A model generated the notes under the pieces. It was not told the DNA's origin and searched no databases. It was given only the letters and a program-made list of their open reading frames with translations. Position numbers and translations under genes: made by a program. 64,000 bases of DNA from assembly GCA_002077045.2 (NCBI GenBank), contig KZ111147.1:1126176-1190175 (forward strand), given 5' to 3'. Origin of the DNA: Rachicladosporium sp. CCFEE 5018. Its lineage: Eukaryota; Ascomycota; Dothideomycetes; Cladosporiales; Cladosporiaceae. Every line of letters starts with the position of its first letter. Positions within the stretch are counted from its first letter, which is position 1. Below are positions 22,921-34,459 of the stretch, in pieces.

Positions 22921-24236
22921 CTACCGTATGATCATGCTCTCCCTCCCTGGCCCAGTGCCGATATACTTGATCCTCACCCCCACGAACTTCTCAATGTACT
23001 CCACGTACTTGCGCGCATTCACCGGCAGCTCCTCCCACTTTTTGAGCCCGGCTGTGTTTGACTTCCAACCCGGGAGTGTCTCATACTTGACTGTCAACTC
23101 CTCCAGTACGCCGAGATCCGCCGGGAACGAAGTCAGGACGTTACCCTTGTGTTCGTAGGCAGTGGCGACCTGGATCTCTTCGAAGTCATCGAGGATGTCG
23201 AGCTTGGTCAGATTGATGGCGTCGTACCAGTTGATGGAGTTGGAAAACTTGACGACCACCAGGTCGAGCCATCCGCAGCGACGACGGCGGCCGGTGGTGA
23301 CGCCGAACTCATGTCCGACTTCTTGTAACGTGTCGCCGATTTTATTGATCTGCTCGCTTGGGAAGGGGCCTGAGCCAACGCGCGTAGTGTATGCTTTCAC
23401 AACTCCGATAGTCTCCTGGATCTTACGTGGGTTGAGATGCAGACCCGTGAAGATACCGCCCAGGCCGGTGTTGGAAGACGTGACAAAGGGATAGGTGCCG
23501 TTGTCGATATCGAGCATGAGAGCATTGGCGCCTTCGACAAGCATGCGCACGTTGCCAGCGACCGCGCTTTCTATGAGCGGTACTTGGTCAACGACGTATG
23601 TCTCGAGCTTCGGCCTGTACTCGTCGAAGCGTGCAATCTCCTCCTCAGGATCGTACTGCAGCAGGTCGCCATAGCGCTTTTTGTAGCCTTGTGCCAGATG
23701 GCGGAGCTTGTCGTCAAAGCGCGCCTTATCGAAGATCTCAGACATGCGAATGCCGCTCCGAGCTGCCTTGGTAGAGTATGTTGGGCCGATGCCCTTGCCT
23801 GTGGTGCCGACCTTCGCGTTGCCGAGCTCAACCTCTTCCAGTCCATCGACTTTGCTGTGGAGGTCCAGATCGACGTGGCAGCGGTCGCTGACAAGCACAC
23901 GGTTCGTTAGGTCGATGCCATGGTTCTCGATTGTTGCGATCTCCATGAACAGGCCAGGGACGTAGACGACGCAGCCAGAGCCGATGAGGTTGACACAACC
24001 TTCGCTCAGTACACCAGATGCTACTTGCTGTCAGTCCTGACTATGGTCATGCCAGCAGATGCGTGCGACTCACGCAGAATATGCACATCAAATGTCTTCC
24101 CGTTCTTCACAATCGTGTGTCCCGCATTATGCCCACCTTGTGCTCTGCAGCACAACTGGATCCCATCACTCAGTACATCGACAATCTTGCCTTTCCCCTC
24201 GTCACCCCACTGCGCCCCAAGTACGATCGTCGCCAT
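22921..24236 (-). CDS. ADE12: Adenylosuccinate synthetase, copy A
   Basis: Complete homeologue of the gene at 19472-20787. Exons 24236-24074 and 24020-22921, 420 residues, same phase-1 intron of 53 bases. The GTP loop, Asp12, His40 and C-terminus are kept. Substitutions against copy B are few (for example KARF for KKRF after EIFD, and MEIATIE for KEIATIE). Its 3' end repeats at 8916-8982. Confidence 0.95.
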
Positions 24237-24577
24237 ATTGTTCTAATCGCTGCTGCACGTGATGAGTCGCCATTTTGTTAGGAAGGAAAAGTGAAGCTCG
24301 TTTGCGAATTATTTGACCCCGCCGAGCCGCGGAGTGACGAAACGTGAAAGTTCGGCCATTGAGTTGAGCATGAGTCAGCACAATAAGGTAAGGCTCTTCC
24401 CGTAGTGCCGGCACGTGTGCCGCATCAAGCCTCATGTGGCTGTGGTCAAAGATGCGAACTTGAGTGTTGACGATGGAAATGTAGGCGATCGTATTCAATT
24501 GCAACCGACGCTCATTACTACCGGACACGGCGAATTACACATGCTGGTACTGGTCGATTTTCACCGCGGCGGCGACC
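24237..24577. promoter_or_regulatory. ADE12-SAC3 divergent promoter, copy A
   Basis: A 341-base bidirectional promoter with the same TGAGTCA word at 24371-24377, 135 bases before the ADE12 ATG, kept in copy B. A Gcn4/CpcA or Bas1-type role is inferred from yeast purine genes. Confidence 0.5.
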
Positions 24578-27500
24578 ATGTCGTCAAGTAGCCGCGGAAC
24601 TCGCGCGAGAGCTGCACCTCGCGGCATGTCGAATGCGCGTGGACGCGGTGTTGCCAGCAGGGGATCGATATCACGAGGCGACTTTAGCACAGCATCTGCA
24701 CCGGCTACGACGACCTCGAGAGCAGCTCCAGTGTCACGGGGAGATGCTCGAACAAATGGCATCGCGAGGCAGACCGGCAAGGGCAATAGTGTTGCATCGA
24801 CGAGAGGGACCTGGCCGGAGCGATACGAGAAGGTACGTCCTCCTGCCTCGCGTCCAGACTGACAGGACAGCATAGTGACCTCGTAACCACCTCTTAGCTC
24901 GAACGCGCCCGCAAAGTTGAACGCGCCCAGGCGATCCAAAACGGCGAGATCCAGGACCCGGACAAGCCGCGGGCTCTATCGGAGGCCATCACGCCGGTTG
25001 GGAAATGCATGGATATGTGCGCGGAGTATGAGAGGGTAGAGAGGGTAGTGCAGAAAGATATCTGGGCCGAGGAGACCGTGCGTTCTGCAGAAGTCTTGCC
25101 TTGAGGGAGGAGTTGCTGATGGAAGAGTAGGACCCGAATACATCAGCATACACCACGCTTGATCGCGAACCCGACGAGGCCCGCATGGTCAAAAAGTTTC
25201 GACGATCCGCTGCTGGCATCGAAGAGCAGCTTCCTTCTGACCTTCGCCCACCTCCAGTCCTCCAGAAGACATGTGACTACCTGTTCAACGAGGTCATCGG
25301 AAATGCTGTAGACATCGCGAAAGTGCACCACTTCGTCTGGGACCGAACACGCGCGATCCGGAACGACTTCTCCATTCAGCAGATAAGTGATGCTGATGGA
25401 CTGCGGATTGCCATCGACTGCTACGAGCGAATCGCACGGTTCCACATCTTATCGCTACACCAGCTTGCGTTACCGGAGCCGCCTTACGACAAGTACGACT
25501 GGCAACAAGAGCGCGAGCAGCTGGACCGGACGCTTCTATCCCTCGTCCAGTACTACGACGACAGTCGAGGCAAGGTCGAGCTGGTGAACGAGGCAGAGTT
25601 CCGATCGTACCTCATCATCTTCCAACTCCAGGACCCAATCCCGGATCTTGAGGATCGGGTACAGACATGGTCACCTCACATCGTACAGCACCCGCGTGTG
25701 CGCAAGGCGCTTCGACTGTACGCTGCTGCGTGCAACACGAAGGACTTGCAAGGGCCTCTCAAGCCAGGCTCTGCTCACGTTGTAGCACAACAGGACTGGC
25801 AGCGGTTCTGGGCCCTGCTCCAGTCACTCAGGACTTCGTACCTCACCGCCTGCGTGGCGGAGATCTACTTCAACATGATCAGGTCAATGGCGCTGCAGGG
25901 CTTGCTACGCTCGTCGAATCAGAGATCGCTGTCAGGCGAGTACACCGTCGATGAGATGATCTCCATCCTTGCATTGAACGATGTGGAGGAGCTGGAGACG
26001 TTTTGTGGAAGTTATGGCATCACGCTCACACCGGAGACCGGAGGCGAGCGTTACATTGACTTCTCGAGTCTAAAGGGAAGGCAGACACTACCAAATCCGG
26101 TCACCGCTCTGCCGAAGCAGATGAAGACAGCTTTAGTGGAGTCGAAGCGATTTGGTCGGTCCTTTCCTGCTGTGATCGATGGAATGTCCGTGAAGGACGC
26201 TCAAGGCGCCAGCTTGCTGATTCAGGGGGAGGATGACATGATGGGAGATATCATTGATCACGGTACCGCGAACGCACGCGACCATGAGGAGGCCGAGTGC
26301 GGCAACGCTGGCGATTCTCTCTTCATGCCGGAAACAGCGACACCTCAGACCAAGAGTGCGCCCCAAACACAAGGACTTCTCAATCAGAACGCGCCTTTCG
26401 GGAGCACCAAACCCCCAGCTACAGGAGCACAATCCAGTTCCTTCAGCTTCGGTCAACCAGCCACCGTAACTCCGGGATTTGGCGCACCCTCGACCGGCAG
26501 CACTCTCTTTGCACCGAAAAGAACTAATAGCATATCGAGCGCTTCGAAGTTCAACTTCTTGGCACCCGCTGCGAAGGAGACATCGGAACCAGCTCCAGCG
26601 CCAAAATCGAATGGCTTCAACTTCACTGCGGTGCCTGCCAACCCGGGTCCCGCTAAGCCTGCTGCATTCGGCGGCTTCAGCTTTGCTTCGGGTGCGACGC
26701 CAGCTGCAGATCCAAAGCCATCAGGGTCCACGTTGTTTGCTAGCAACAATGGCGGGTCGACTCAGAGCCAGTCTGTCCCGTCGTTCTCGTTCGGACAATC
26801 GACCGCCAAGCCGTCCGGGCCCTTTGTCGAAGAAGGTGCGGATGACACCACGACCGCACCTTCCTCCGATCCTGATCCCGCCACACCCCGCCCCGCCACC
26901 TCGGGATTCTCCTTTTCACAACCTGCGATATCTTCACCATTCTCATTTGCAACCACGACACCGGACACTGGGCATAAACCACTACCAACATTCGACTTTG
27001 CAACGCCTGCCACCGCAAAGTCTGCCGCTCTCGTGCCGGCAGCCCCGGAGGTGTTCAGCAATACGCCTGACGCGACACCGAAGCCACGCGAATCTTCAGT
27101 CACGGCTTCATCTGCACCGCGAGCTTTCGACTTCAAGCCAACACAATCGAAACCCTCGACTGACAAGCCACCTTTCCCATCTGCCGGCAGGCGCTCTTCT
27201 GGCTCGGACTTCAGCAACAAACCATCACACCCTAGTCCGCTGGCTCACTCGTTCACAGCGAACAGTGAGACCATAGCAAGTGAAGTGATACCGCCAAACC
27301 AGCAGGCCACCATCAAGGTCTCAGCACCTACACCACAGCAGCCGGTCACTCAACCATCAACACATCAACTAGTGAAAGCTAAGGCTGTACCCGACTTCGA
27401 CTCAGTGCTGACAGCAGTCGCTAACGAGCTCACTCTTGCATGGTCTTATGGTTTTCTGGACCAATACACCAACTTCGTCGCAAGCAGAGTGATCACTGAC

Positions 27501-29705
27501 GTGCAAGAGAAATTGCACCTCGAACGCATCACTGCAGAAGCTGATGAATTTAGGACCAAAGTACTGTCTTTCAGATACGGCAAGCTTTGGAGGGACATAT
27601 GTCGACATAATCGACTGAGGAGGCAAGGTAGAGACAAACGAAAAAGAGCGCAACAGAGAATGGCGGAGAGCAGAAGTCAGGCTTCTGAGACAGTAAACTT
27701 GGCTGATACAGGATCAGTGACGGGGAGTAGATTAGGTACTAATCCGCAAAGTACAATGGGTACTAGTCAAAGCAGACAAGAGGTGGTCGACCGTATGTTC
27801 CAGTCTTCGGTACTGGGTCGGCGGTCAACCACAGCAGGGAATGGAGTTGATGCAAGAGGTGGGAGCAAGCGACCAACATCATCACACGGACGAGGTGGCT
27901 CGACAATGTCAAATTTCAGCGGCCACAAGCGACTTAAGAGCACAAGCCATGTCGATGGCAATGGTCGAGTAGCCAAGCCCGGTCTCACGCCGCGTTCAGA
28001 CCCGCAGCAAGCCGCATTCCTGGCTTCGCTGTCCGGGCCACCGCCTGCAGTAAGCACCACGCGCACAAATTACTTCCGCCTCAAGGCAGCTGGCTACTCG
28101 ATCGCGCCCGGTGCGGCCAAGGTAACGCCTGCACTCAAGAGGACATATGGCCAGATGTCGCAGTCCCCCCTGGCGCCCACAAACAAAGCGCCCTCTGCTC
28201 TTAGGTCGATACAGAGTACACCTGCTAGTGCAGAGCGATCTCTAATCAGGCGCCCGTCCACAGGCAGCGGCAAGTCCACCAAGATCAACGAGGAAGACGC
28301 AGCTTTGTTCGCGCGTTTGAAGGCTGCGCGAGAGCGTCTGAACCACAGCGCGCCAAAGCCAAGCGATACTGCCGATCCGCCGGCTCCGTTCGGCAATAGT
28401 CACGGGTCTCTGACATGGTACGAATCGCCATCACTGGTCAAAGCACGTGCCGATGCTCGCCTCAAGCTGTCGCAGTCTGCATCGACTTCCGAAATTCCTG
28501 CGTATCGTCTCCGCGAAAGCAAGTTCGTACCTCGCGAGCAGTATGGCAAAGCCTTCGATCGATCGAAGGAGCTACGTGAGTCGAGGTCTCGAGAGGGCAG
28601 TCGGCCGCAATCGATCGCGCCATCGCCATATGGCGCGTCTGCGAACAATGCTACGACAGGTCAACCAAGTCGAACAACCGCCTACCATGCTACACGTTCG
28701 AGACTCCCAGCGTCCGGCGATCTTGGCAGCTCACTTGGTGTCGCGAATGCCTATCCCGGCAAAGCAGTAGAGCAGCTGGACAGCTACGGTGACAACAAGC
28801 CATCAACTACCAAGCAAAGTTCCGCACGGCTGTCGCTACCGACCTATGTTCCTCCTGCGAGTAAGTCGCAGTCTCAGGCGGGCATCCTGGCTTCCAAGCC
28901 TGCAATTCCGGCAGACGAATCCTCTTACAGTGCTGTCGCGCCAGCGATTGAGCAATGGCGTTCTCAGCTCGACTTCAACACAGCCTTGCCGACCAGTCAG
29001 ACGTTCCCGGACAACGAGTCGACGGCAAGCCAAGTCCTTGACCTCGAGAACGGATACGGTAGCTTCGAGCCGAGCTGCGCCAAAGTCGGATACGAGGACC
29101 ATACTGTTCAGCCGTCCCAGATCGGCAATAGTCTCTCGGCTTCCTTCGGTCCTGTCAACGATTACGCTCAGCCTGATGACTCGTGCAAGTTGCAATTCGC
29201 CCAGCGCAATGGGCATAAGAGCGACCACTCATTCGTCAATACGCAGCACGAGGACGAGGACGAAGGGTACTCTCAGCATCAAGCTGATGAGTTGGCTCAT
29301 TCGTACGGCCACGCCAACCCTTTCGCACTGCTTGCCAATGAAGACGACGAGGACGAAGAGGAGAGTGGCGATGATCCGGACCCCATTCAGTCCAGCGCCG
29401 TTCCCGGCAGCTACCAGTACACCCAGCCGCAGCCCCAATACTTCGACGACGACGAGCCTGGTGACACCGAGGACGACGATGACGACATCGAAGACGAGGG
29501 CGAAGACAGGGAGCGCGAGGAGTATGATGAATCTGACGAGGAGGGTGATTCTGGTGATGATGAGTCTGGAGAGGATGATGAGGGGCAGTATGCGCAGTAT
29601 GATCCGAGGCTCGCGCGCAGACAGGTGCCGCCGCCAGCCCAGCCGGTTAGTGTTTTGAAGACTGTGGGACACACGGAGAGCGATGCGATTGAGCTGAGCG
29701 ACTAG
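24578..29705 (+). CDS. SAC3: SAC3/GANP mRNA export factor (TREX-2 scaffold), copy A
   Basis: Complete gene: exons 24578-24832, 24898-25077 and 25131-29705, all phase 0, 1669 residues (yeast Sac3 1301). Residues 1-80 are Arg/Gly/Ser-rich. The SAC3/GANP domain spans about 110-440, with GKCMDMCAEYERVERVV, the MVKKFRRSAAG run at 164 and LPSDLRPPPVLQKT. About 560-800 is full of Phe-Gly type repeats (FSFGQ, FGGFSF, FSFATTT), as in nucleoporins and vertebrate GANP. About 900-990 is helical and basic and is the likely Sus1/Cdc31-binding (CID) region. The tail, about 1540-1640, is strongly acidic. It acts at the nuclear pore basket. The CID placement is by position and helical look only. Confidence 0.92.
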
Positions 29706-29976
29706 ACATTGTCACAGAGCTTCGGTGTCGTAGCATTAGATTACCCAACAAACGATGCAAGTGGCTCGTCCAATGCAGCGTCTGTTTCCTCTGCAATCAC
29801 TTGTCTCGATGAGAGTGAACGTCCCGTGCAGCGTCTCGATGGAGTCTCAGCAAGGTATAGTCCACGTTGTGAAGAAAGCATGTGGATCTCTCAGCGGACT
29901 CACACATCAGTGCCCGGTTTACAGAGCCCGTGAGAGCTGCATAAGCGAGTGCTGAGACGTCCAGAATGGGTCAGTA

Positions 29977-30591
29977 TCATGTACTTTTACTCTCTACACT
30001 ACTTTCTACAATCGCCTTCCCATCCCTCGGATCACTCCGCTCAGCCGCCGCTTTGCCCAGATACTCCGCTTCGTACCTTCGCCAGACTTCAGCATCGCGT
30101 GCGACTTTCTTCTGGTTTCGGACGAGCACTTCGTGGCTGCGGAGTCGGCGGTCGGCCTCGATCATGCTGCCGGCTGTCATGCCGGACATTTGGAGAAAGC
30201 TGAACTGGAGTCAGATCATCATCTTGCCGTGTATCTTCAAGGGCTATTGTAGGAACTGCATGAAGACCATGCTCCCTGGCCCAATAGCTCGAGATAAGTG
30301 ATACCTACACCTTGAATTGAAATGTAAGACCGCGATAGAGTGGACTGAAAGTGTAGCCGGCCAAACCAGCGGCCGCGGAGAAGATACCCCACTGTACGTG
30401 TTGTCAGCTGTGTCTTCGTTTCGTACATTTGCTCATTGATCTCGAGTTTCATGGCATTCCCGATCACGCATTGGGTCCTTGGGAACGATGATACGTACTT
30501 TTGCGGCGCCAACTACGGCTCCACGGGCTGCTACCCAGCCGGCATTGTTGATCTCCTCGTCAGGAGAGAGGCTGCCGTGGACTCTTGGCAT
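29977..30591 (-). CDS. Conserved fungal 132-residue one-helix membrane protein, copy A
   Basis: Three exons with agreeing phases, 30591-30499, 30391-30309 and 30199-29977, give 132 residues beginning MPRVHGSLS. One hydrophobic stretch (about 32-50, WGIFSAAAGLAGYTF) is followed by YRGLTFQFKVFLQMSGMT, then a charged coiled segment rich in Arg and Glu. I know similar small proteins from other filamentous fungi but not their role. The layout (short hydrophobic helix plus a QMSGMT.GSMIEADRR segment) faintly recalls HIG1-type mitochondrial proteins, which I would not press. Convergent with SAC3 (271 bases between stops) and divergent from the F-box gene (164 bases between starts). Confidence 0.75.
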
Positions 30592-30755
30592 GCCGCATGG
30601 AAATAGCAAAGAATGTACTCATCTCAAATTACAATTCGATGATGGAAGTAGCTCATGCATTACCACATATGGTCTAGCGCGACTGTCGGCGGAACTTCCG
30701 CTTCTGCACGCGTCCTCTGACGTTCGACGCGCCACGACACGACGGCACACTGTAT

Positions 30756-31844
30756 ATGCTATTCAAAGTGAATATAGACCAACTCCACGAGCCAGCGCTG
30801 CTCGAACGATTTGGCCGCCGGCCACAACGCATCATCAATGGCATGGTCAAGGTCGATTCAGCCTCCAGCCCAAGCATTCGCAAGCGCGCACATAACGCGG
30901 CGAGCAATCTTGGGGCGCTTGAGCTTCTCCCACCGGAGCTACTACAAAATACCTTCGCGACTCTCGATATCGCTTCCCTGCTCAGCGTCTGTCAGACTTG
31001 CTCTCGCGGTGAAGTCGTGGTCCAATCGGTTCCGTAATACATAGCACTGATCAAGCATGCATCGAAAGCACTGATTGCACTTGGCAAGACTAGACTTTTG
31101 ACATCGCAATCTGCATTTGCACTTAGCAGTGCGCTCTATGCGCAGCACTGCGTTCCTTGCGGCGCTTTTGGCGCCTTCCTCCATCTGTTGGACTGCGTGC
31201 GATGCTGCAATCAGTGTTTATACAGAAACTGAAATCTTTGGGCTGTGCCACTCATTCGTGCGAAGGACGCGTTTCTACTCCCCGTACGGGTGCTACGACG
31301 CCTTCCTGTGATGCATAGCCTTCCTGGCGACTAAATGGTGGGCCACAGCAAACAGCACAAGGCTCGCTACCGTCTTGTCAGCGTTGGCGCAGCCAAGAGG
31401 CTCGCCGTCGGCACCGGCATTACCGAAGGCCAAATGTCAGATGATCTAAATACCCGTCAAACGGAAGGACAGTTGGGAACCCATTACTGGCAGCTTCACT
31501 ACATGCAGACAGCGCTGCTGAGATCTACAACAGTCGCGGAGATGCAGCGTCGTCCTCAGGGGCCAAACACAGGCAACGACAAACATTGCGGGACCGCCTC
31601 GATTCCCTTTCCCTCCGTGTCTAAGGCTGGCGAGCAGGATTGGGGAACCTGGTGCCGCGGCTGTGCCGACAACTTTCGGCTTTGCCATAAGCTGGCCCCT
31701 AATTCAGGAAGCCATTCGATGGCCGTACTCGAACAGAGACTGATCGCAGCACAAGACCGTGCATACAGCATCTCCGGCGTCCGGGAACACACCCTAGTCT
31801 GCGTTGGTGTACAACGGCTCTTGCGTCATAAGCTGCATTCGTGA
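30756..31844 (+). pseudogene. Decayed F-box protein gene, copy A (three in-frame stops)
   Basis: One frame reads through a fungal F-box protein: the F-box itself lies at about residues 52-95 (LELLPPELLQNTFATLDIAS), then a CVRCCNQC cysteine patch and a C-terminal part rich in Cys and Trp. The frame is broken by TAA at 31035, TGA at 31230 and TAA at 31332. Copy B has sense codons at the first and third (GAG, TAC) but the same TGA. Intact F-box proteins of this type act as substrate adaptors of SCF ubiquitin ligases. No GT..AG intron of sensible length removes these stops. Confidence 0.75.
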
Positions 31845-32397
31845 ACGCTCGAACATGAAGTATGCTGATGTTCTAGAGGCGCTTCTGCCACTATCGGACC
31901 ATTCGCTGATGTTGTTCCGCTGACAATGTGTCGTCAAGAGAAACACATAGCCGTTCCAACAAGATGTTTTAAGCGACTTGTATCTCTCAATGAAGCTCCT
32001 AACAGACGCCCTGTTCTTTCGGTGCAGTCGACGGATGCATAGGCAAGTAGGTCGCTTCATCGAGGCGTTCAGGCTACTGGAACAGCCTAGGGCACTCTAT
32101 TAATGTGTCGCTGCTGTGAGCAAACAGACTGGTACGCAAGTCCACTCTGCAAAGCAATAAGTCCATCAACTTGCCGCAGGATTGCAGGAAAGATTGGGTA
32201 GCCAAGCGTTACCCAAGCAGGCGCGCTCATACCGTCCATGTTGGAGCTCAGCAAGTCGCGCCACTGCAACGCCCCTGCTTGTTCTTCTCCAGATCTTAGC
32301 GGTAGATTTTGAGAGTGTGATCCCTGCGCTGAGCACTGAGATGGCGTGATCGCTCCTTCCCCAAAGCACTAGGCTCGAGAAAGAGTCCCGGGCGTAC
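31845..32397. other. Intergenic region with no visible gene, copy A
   Basis: Between the F-box and kinase-like relics. No conserved frame is seen. The sequence pairs with 52440-52994 of copy B with many substitutions and indels. Confidence 0.5.
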
Positions 32398-32790
32398 TTG
32401 TTGATCGAGGAGCAGCACAAGCACTGCTGTCAACATCGTCGACTTACGTCGCGCTTCCTGGATCACCGGACAGAACAAGGCAGGGTGAGTGGCTGCCTAC
32501 TGGAGAAAGTCAAAATGCGACCTGCAGGGCCAGCAGACCTGGACGCGTGCGAAGCGGTGCTACGTCGACTGCACAGCGAAGTGGGACTGGCGCATGGTGA
32601 TGCCTACCGGCAATCTTCGTCATTGACGATGCTGCAGGTGAGGTGATGTTCATTCATTTCGAGACCGCGCAGGATTCAGCAAAACAACCGAACGCTCTGC
32701 GTTATGACCTCCTGTGGCAGCCAGGAGAGCTGTACGAGGGCGTGATTGTGATGATATCAGTCCGACGTTGCTACATAAAGCTTCACTTAC
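32398..32790 (+). pseudogene. Remnant of APH/protein-kinase-like gene, copy A
   Basis: Pieces of a fungal aminoglycoside-phosphotransferase-like kinase. One frame reads FLDHRTEQGRV, LLEKV, then LRRLHSEVGLAHGDAYR (the HGD catalytic-loop motif). After a frame slip near 32611-32615 the next frame continues FVIDDAAGEVMFIHFETAQD. The metal-binding Asp expected in the I-D-F-E motif is His. The N-terminal lobe is not recognisable. The same frame slip and His occur in copy B, so the gene died before the copies parted. Confidence 0.6.
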
Positions 32791-33109
32791 TGCCTGTAAT
32801 GTACGAGCTTGACGTACCATATGCATATGCTGCTCATATTAAAACCTAGCTACGCAAGATTAGTTTTGCTCACGTCCACCTGGCTGCGCTGTACTATTAC
32901 AATGAGTTGAAGGACCAGGGAAGTGCCGTTGATGTAGTGGCAACAAACCCGAACAGCTTGTCAATAGAAGCAAAGGAGCGTTCCACAAGGAGGGACCGCT
33001 GCGATCAGAATGGTACCAGATCGTCGACATGACCCCAACCCTAACCCTTGAAACCGCCCACTCTCCATCCACTTGATTGCCAGACCGTAACCTTCAAAGA
33101 CACACAACA
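32791..33109 (+). promoter_or_regulatory. LIN1 promoter with telobox, copy A
   Basis: About 320 bases with no gene. A telobox-like word AACCCTAACCC lies at 33037-33047, 63 bases before the LIN1 ATG, and is kept in copy B. Such words bind Myb-type telomere-repeat factors in other fungi; the role here is inferred. Confidence 0.45.
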
Positions 33110-34459
33110 ATGGTGTCGTCCCGCCCCAAGCGCCCCGCCGACCCCCTCAGCCGCGTCCCCGACCCTCCCTCAAAGAAACCCCGCTTCGACGCCCGCAACC
33201 CCAGTACACTCGCCGCCGATGCCCCAGAAGAGGACCTGATTCTCGATGCCGATGTGATCGGCAAACCTGGCCTCCAAACAAAGCGCAATGCAGTCCGCAT
33301 AGAGGGCTACGAAAGCGACTCAGACAACGACAACTTCGACGCACGAGCCGCAGAGCGAGAGAGAGCTGCGGGGAAGGGTAAGAAGGGCAAGAGTCAGGAT
33401 GAGGAGGAGGCGGATATGTTCGCTGATCTGGAGGAGGAGGTTGAGGGAGGAGATGGGGATGAGGATGAGGAGTTAGCTGGGGAGGGAAAGAAGAGTAAGA
33501 AGGGTGTGAGGTTTTTGGAACGCGGGGAGGTTGAGGGCGAGGTGGGGGAGAGTAAAGCTGGAGGGCACGTTTCTGCGGATCTGCTCCTGGGGAAGGGCAA
33601 GGGGAGGCGGAGAGAGGGGAGTGAGGCGGAGAGCGAGAGCTCGTCGGGGGATGAAGAGGAGCGGGACCTGCTGCCTGAGGAGATGGAGGAGGATATTGCG
33701 CTGGAGGTTGGGGCAGGAGGGAAGAAGAAGCATGCACCGCGGTTGGATGCTTTCAATCTGAGGGATGAGGAGGAAGAAGGGAGGTTCGATGAGAGTGGAA
33801 ACTTTGTTAGGAAGGCTATGGATCCGGATGCTGTCAATGATAGTTGGCTAGATGGGCTGAGTAAGAAGGATATGAAGAAGGCGAGGGAGGCACAGGAGAA
33901 GCGGGATGAGGTGCGGCGGCAGAAGGCTGTTGATGACGATGCGGTATTGAGCAGTGATTCGCTGAGTGTCTTGTTGTCGCATCTTGAGACTGGCGAGACA
34001 CCGCTGGAGGCTTTGCAGAGGCTTGGGAAGGGGAGGGCGAAGGTGCCAAAGTGGAAGCAGAAACGGCAACGCAATCGTATGGACGTCGACGACGAGAATA
34101 GCGATGCAGATCCTGCCGAGACTGCAAGACGGAAAGCAGTCGACGACATCACGGGCGCAGCGGACGCTTTGTACGGCCGCGAGCAGCATCAGATTTACGA
34201 TACGGAACGGGAGAAGCTCATGCGGCAGTACACTCGCGAGACGGGGGAGGATTGGCAGATGCCCCAGTTGAAGTCAACAGCAAGTGGAGACGAGGAGTGG
34301 GAGTACCGCTGGAGTGATGCGAGGGATGGAGGCCAGAGTCATGGGCCCTACGATCCTGCCACTATGCAATCCTGGAACGCTGCCGGGTACTTTGGCGATG
34401 GTGTCGAGTTCCGCAGGATTGGCGAGCGAGATTGGAGCCGTCTGCTGGACCTTGGCTAA
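33110..34459 (+). CDS. LIN1: LIN1 / CD2BP2-like U5 snRNP protein with GYF domain, copy A
   Basis: Single exon, 449 residues. The first about 230 residues are charged and disordered with long Glu/Asp runs (DEEEADMFADLEEEVEGG). The middle is helical. The C-terminus is a GYF domain from about 393 (WEYRWSD, then HGPYDPATMQSWNAAGYF), which binds proline-rich peptides. Yeast Lin1 and human CD2BP2 (U5-52K) bind the U5 snRNP protein Prp6/U5-102K and Dib1/U5-15K before tri-snRNP assembly. The start chosen is the ATG in CAACAATGG, which copy B shares. Confidence 0.9.
   Translation: MVSSRPKRPADPLSRVPDPPSKKPRFDARNPSTLAADAPEEDLILDADVIGKPGLQTKRNAVRIEGYESDSDNDNFDARAAERERAAGKGKKGKSQDEEEADMFADLEEEVEGGDGDEDEELAGEGKKSKKGVRFLERGEVEGEVGESKAGGHVSADLLLGKGKGRRREGSEAESESSSGDEEERDLLPEEMEEDIALEVGAGGKKKHAPRLDAFNLRDEEEEGRFDESGNFVRKAMDPDAVNDSWLDGLSKKDMKKAREAQEKRDEVRRQKAVDDDAVLSSDSLSVLLSHLETGETPLEALQRLGKGRAKVPKWKQKRQRNRMDVDDENSDADPAETARRKAVDDITGAADALYGREQHQIYDTEREKLMRQYTRETGEDWQMPQLKSTASGDEEWEYRWSDARDGGQSHGPYDPATMQSWNAAGYFGDGVEFRRIGERDWSRLLDLG

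Larger units (their letters stand above)
21821..22987. repeat. Redundant copy of contig A1 end (assembly overlap)
   Basis: Matches 7816-8982 with no difference that I can find across 1167 bases, including non-coding DNA, while the true homeologue (B1) differs at many sites. This is the expected look of one locus assembled at the ends of two contigs, not of a third gene copy. Confidence 0.88.

Noticed and set aside
28790..29672. Alternative-frame Ser/Thr/Arg-rich and acidic-complement proteins overlapping the SAC3 3' end
   Set aside because: They are shadows of the SAC3 low-complexity and acidic codons; SAC3 itself explains the open frame.
33394..34152. A 252-codon Ser-rich minus-strand frame (also 53980-54738)
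   Set aside because: It is the antisense of the acidic LIN1 region; LIN1 has a GYF domain and the better start context.
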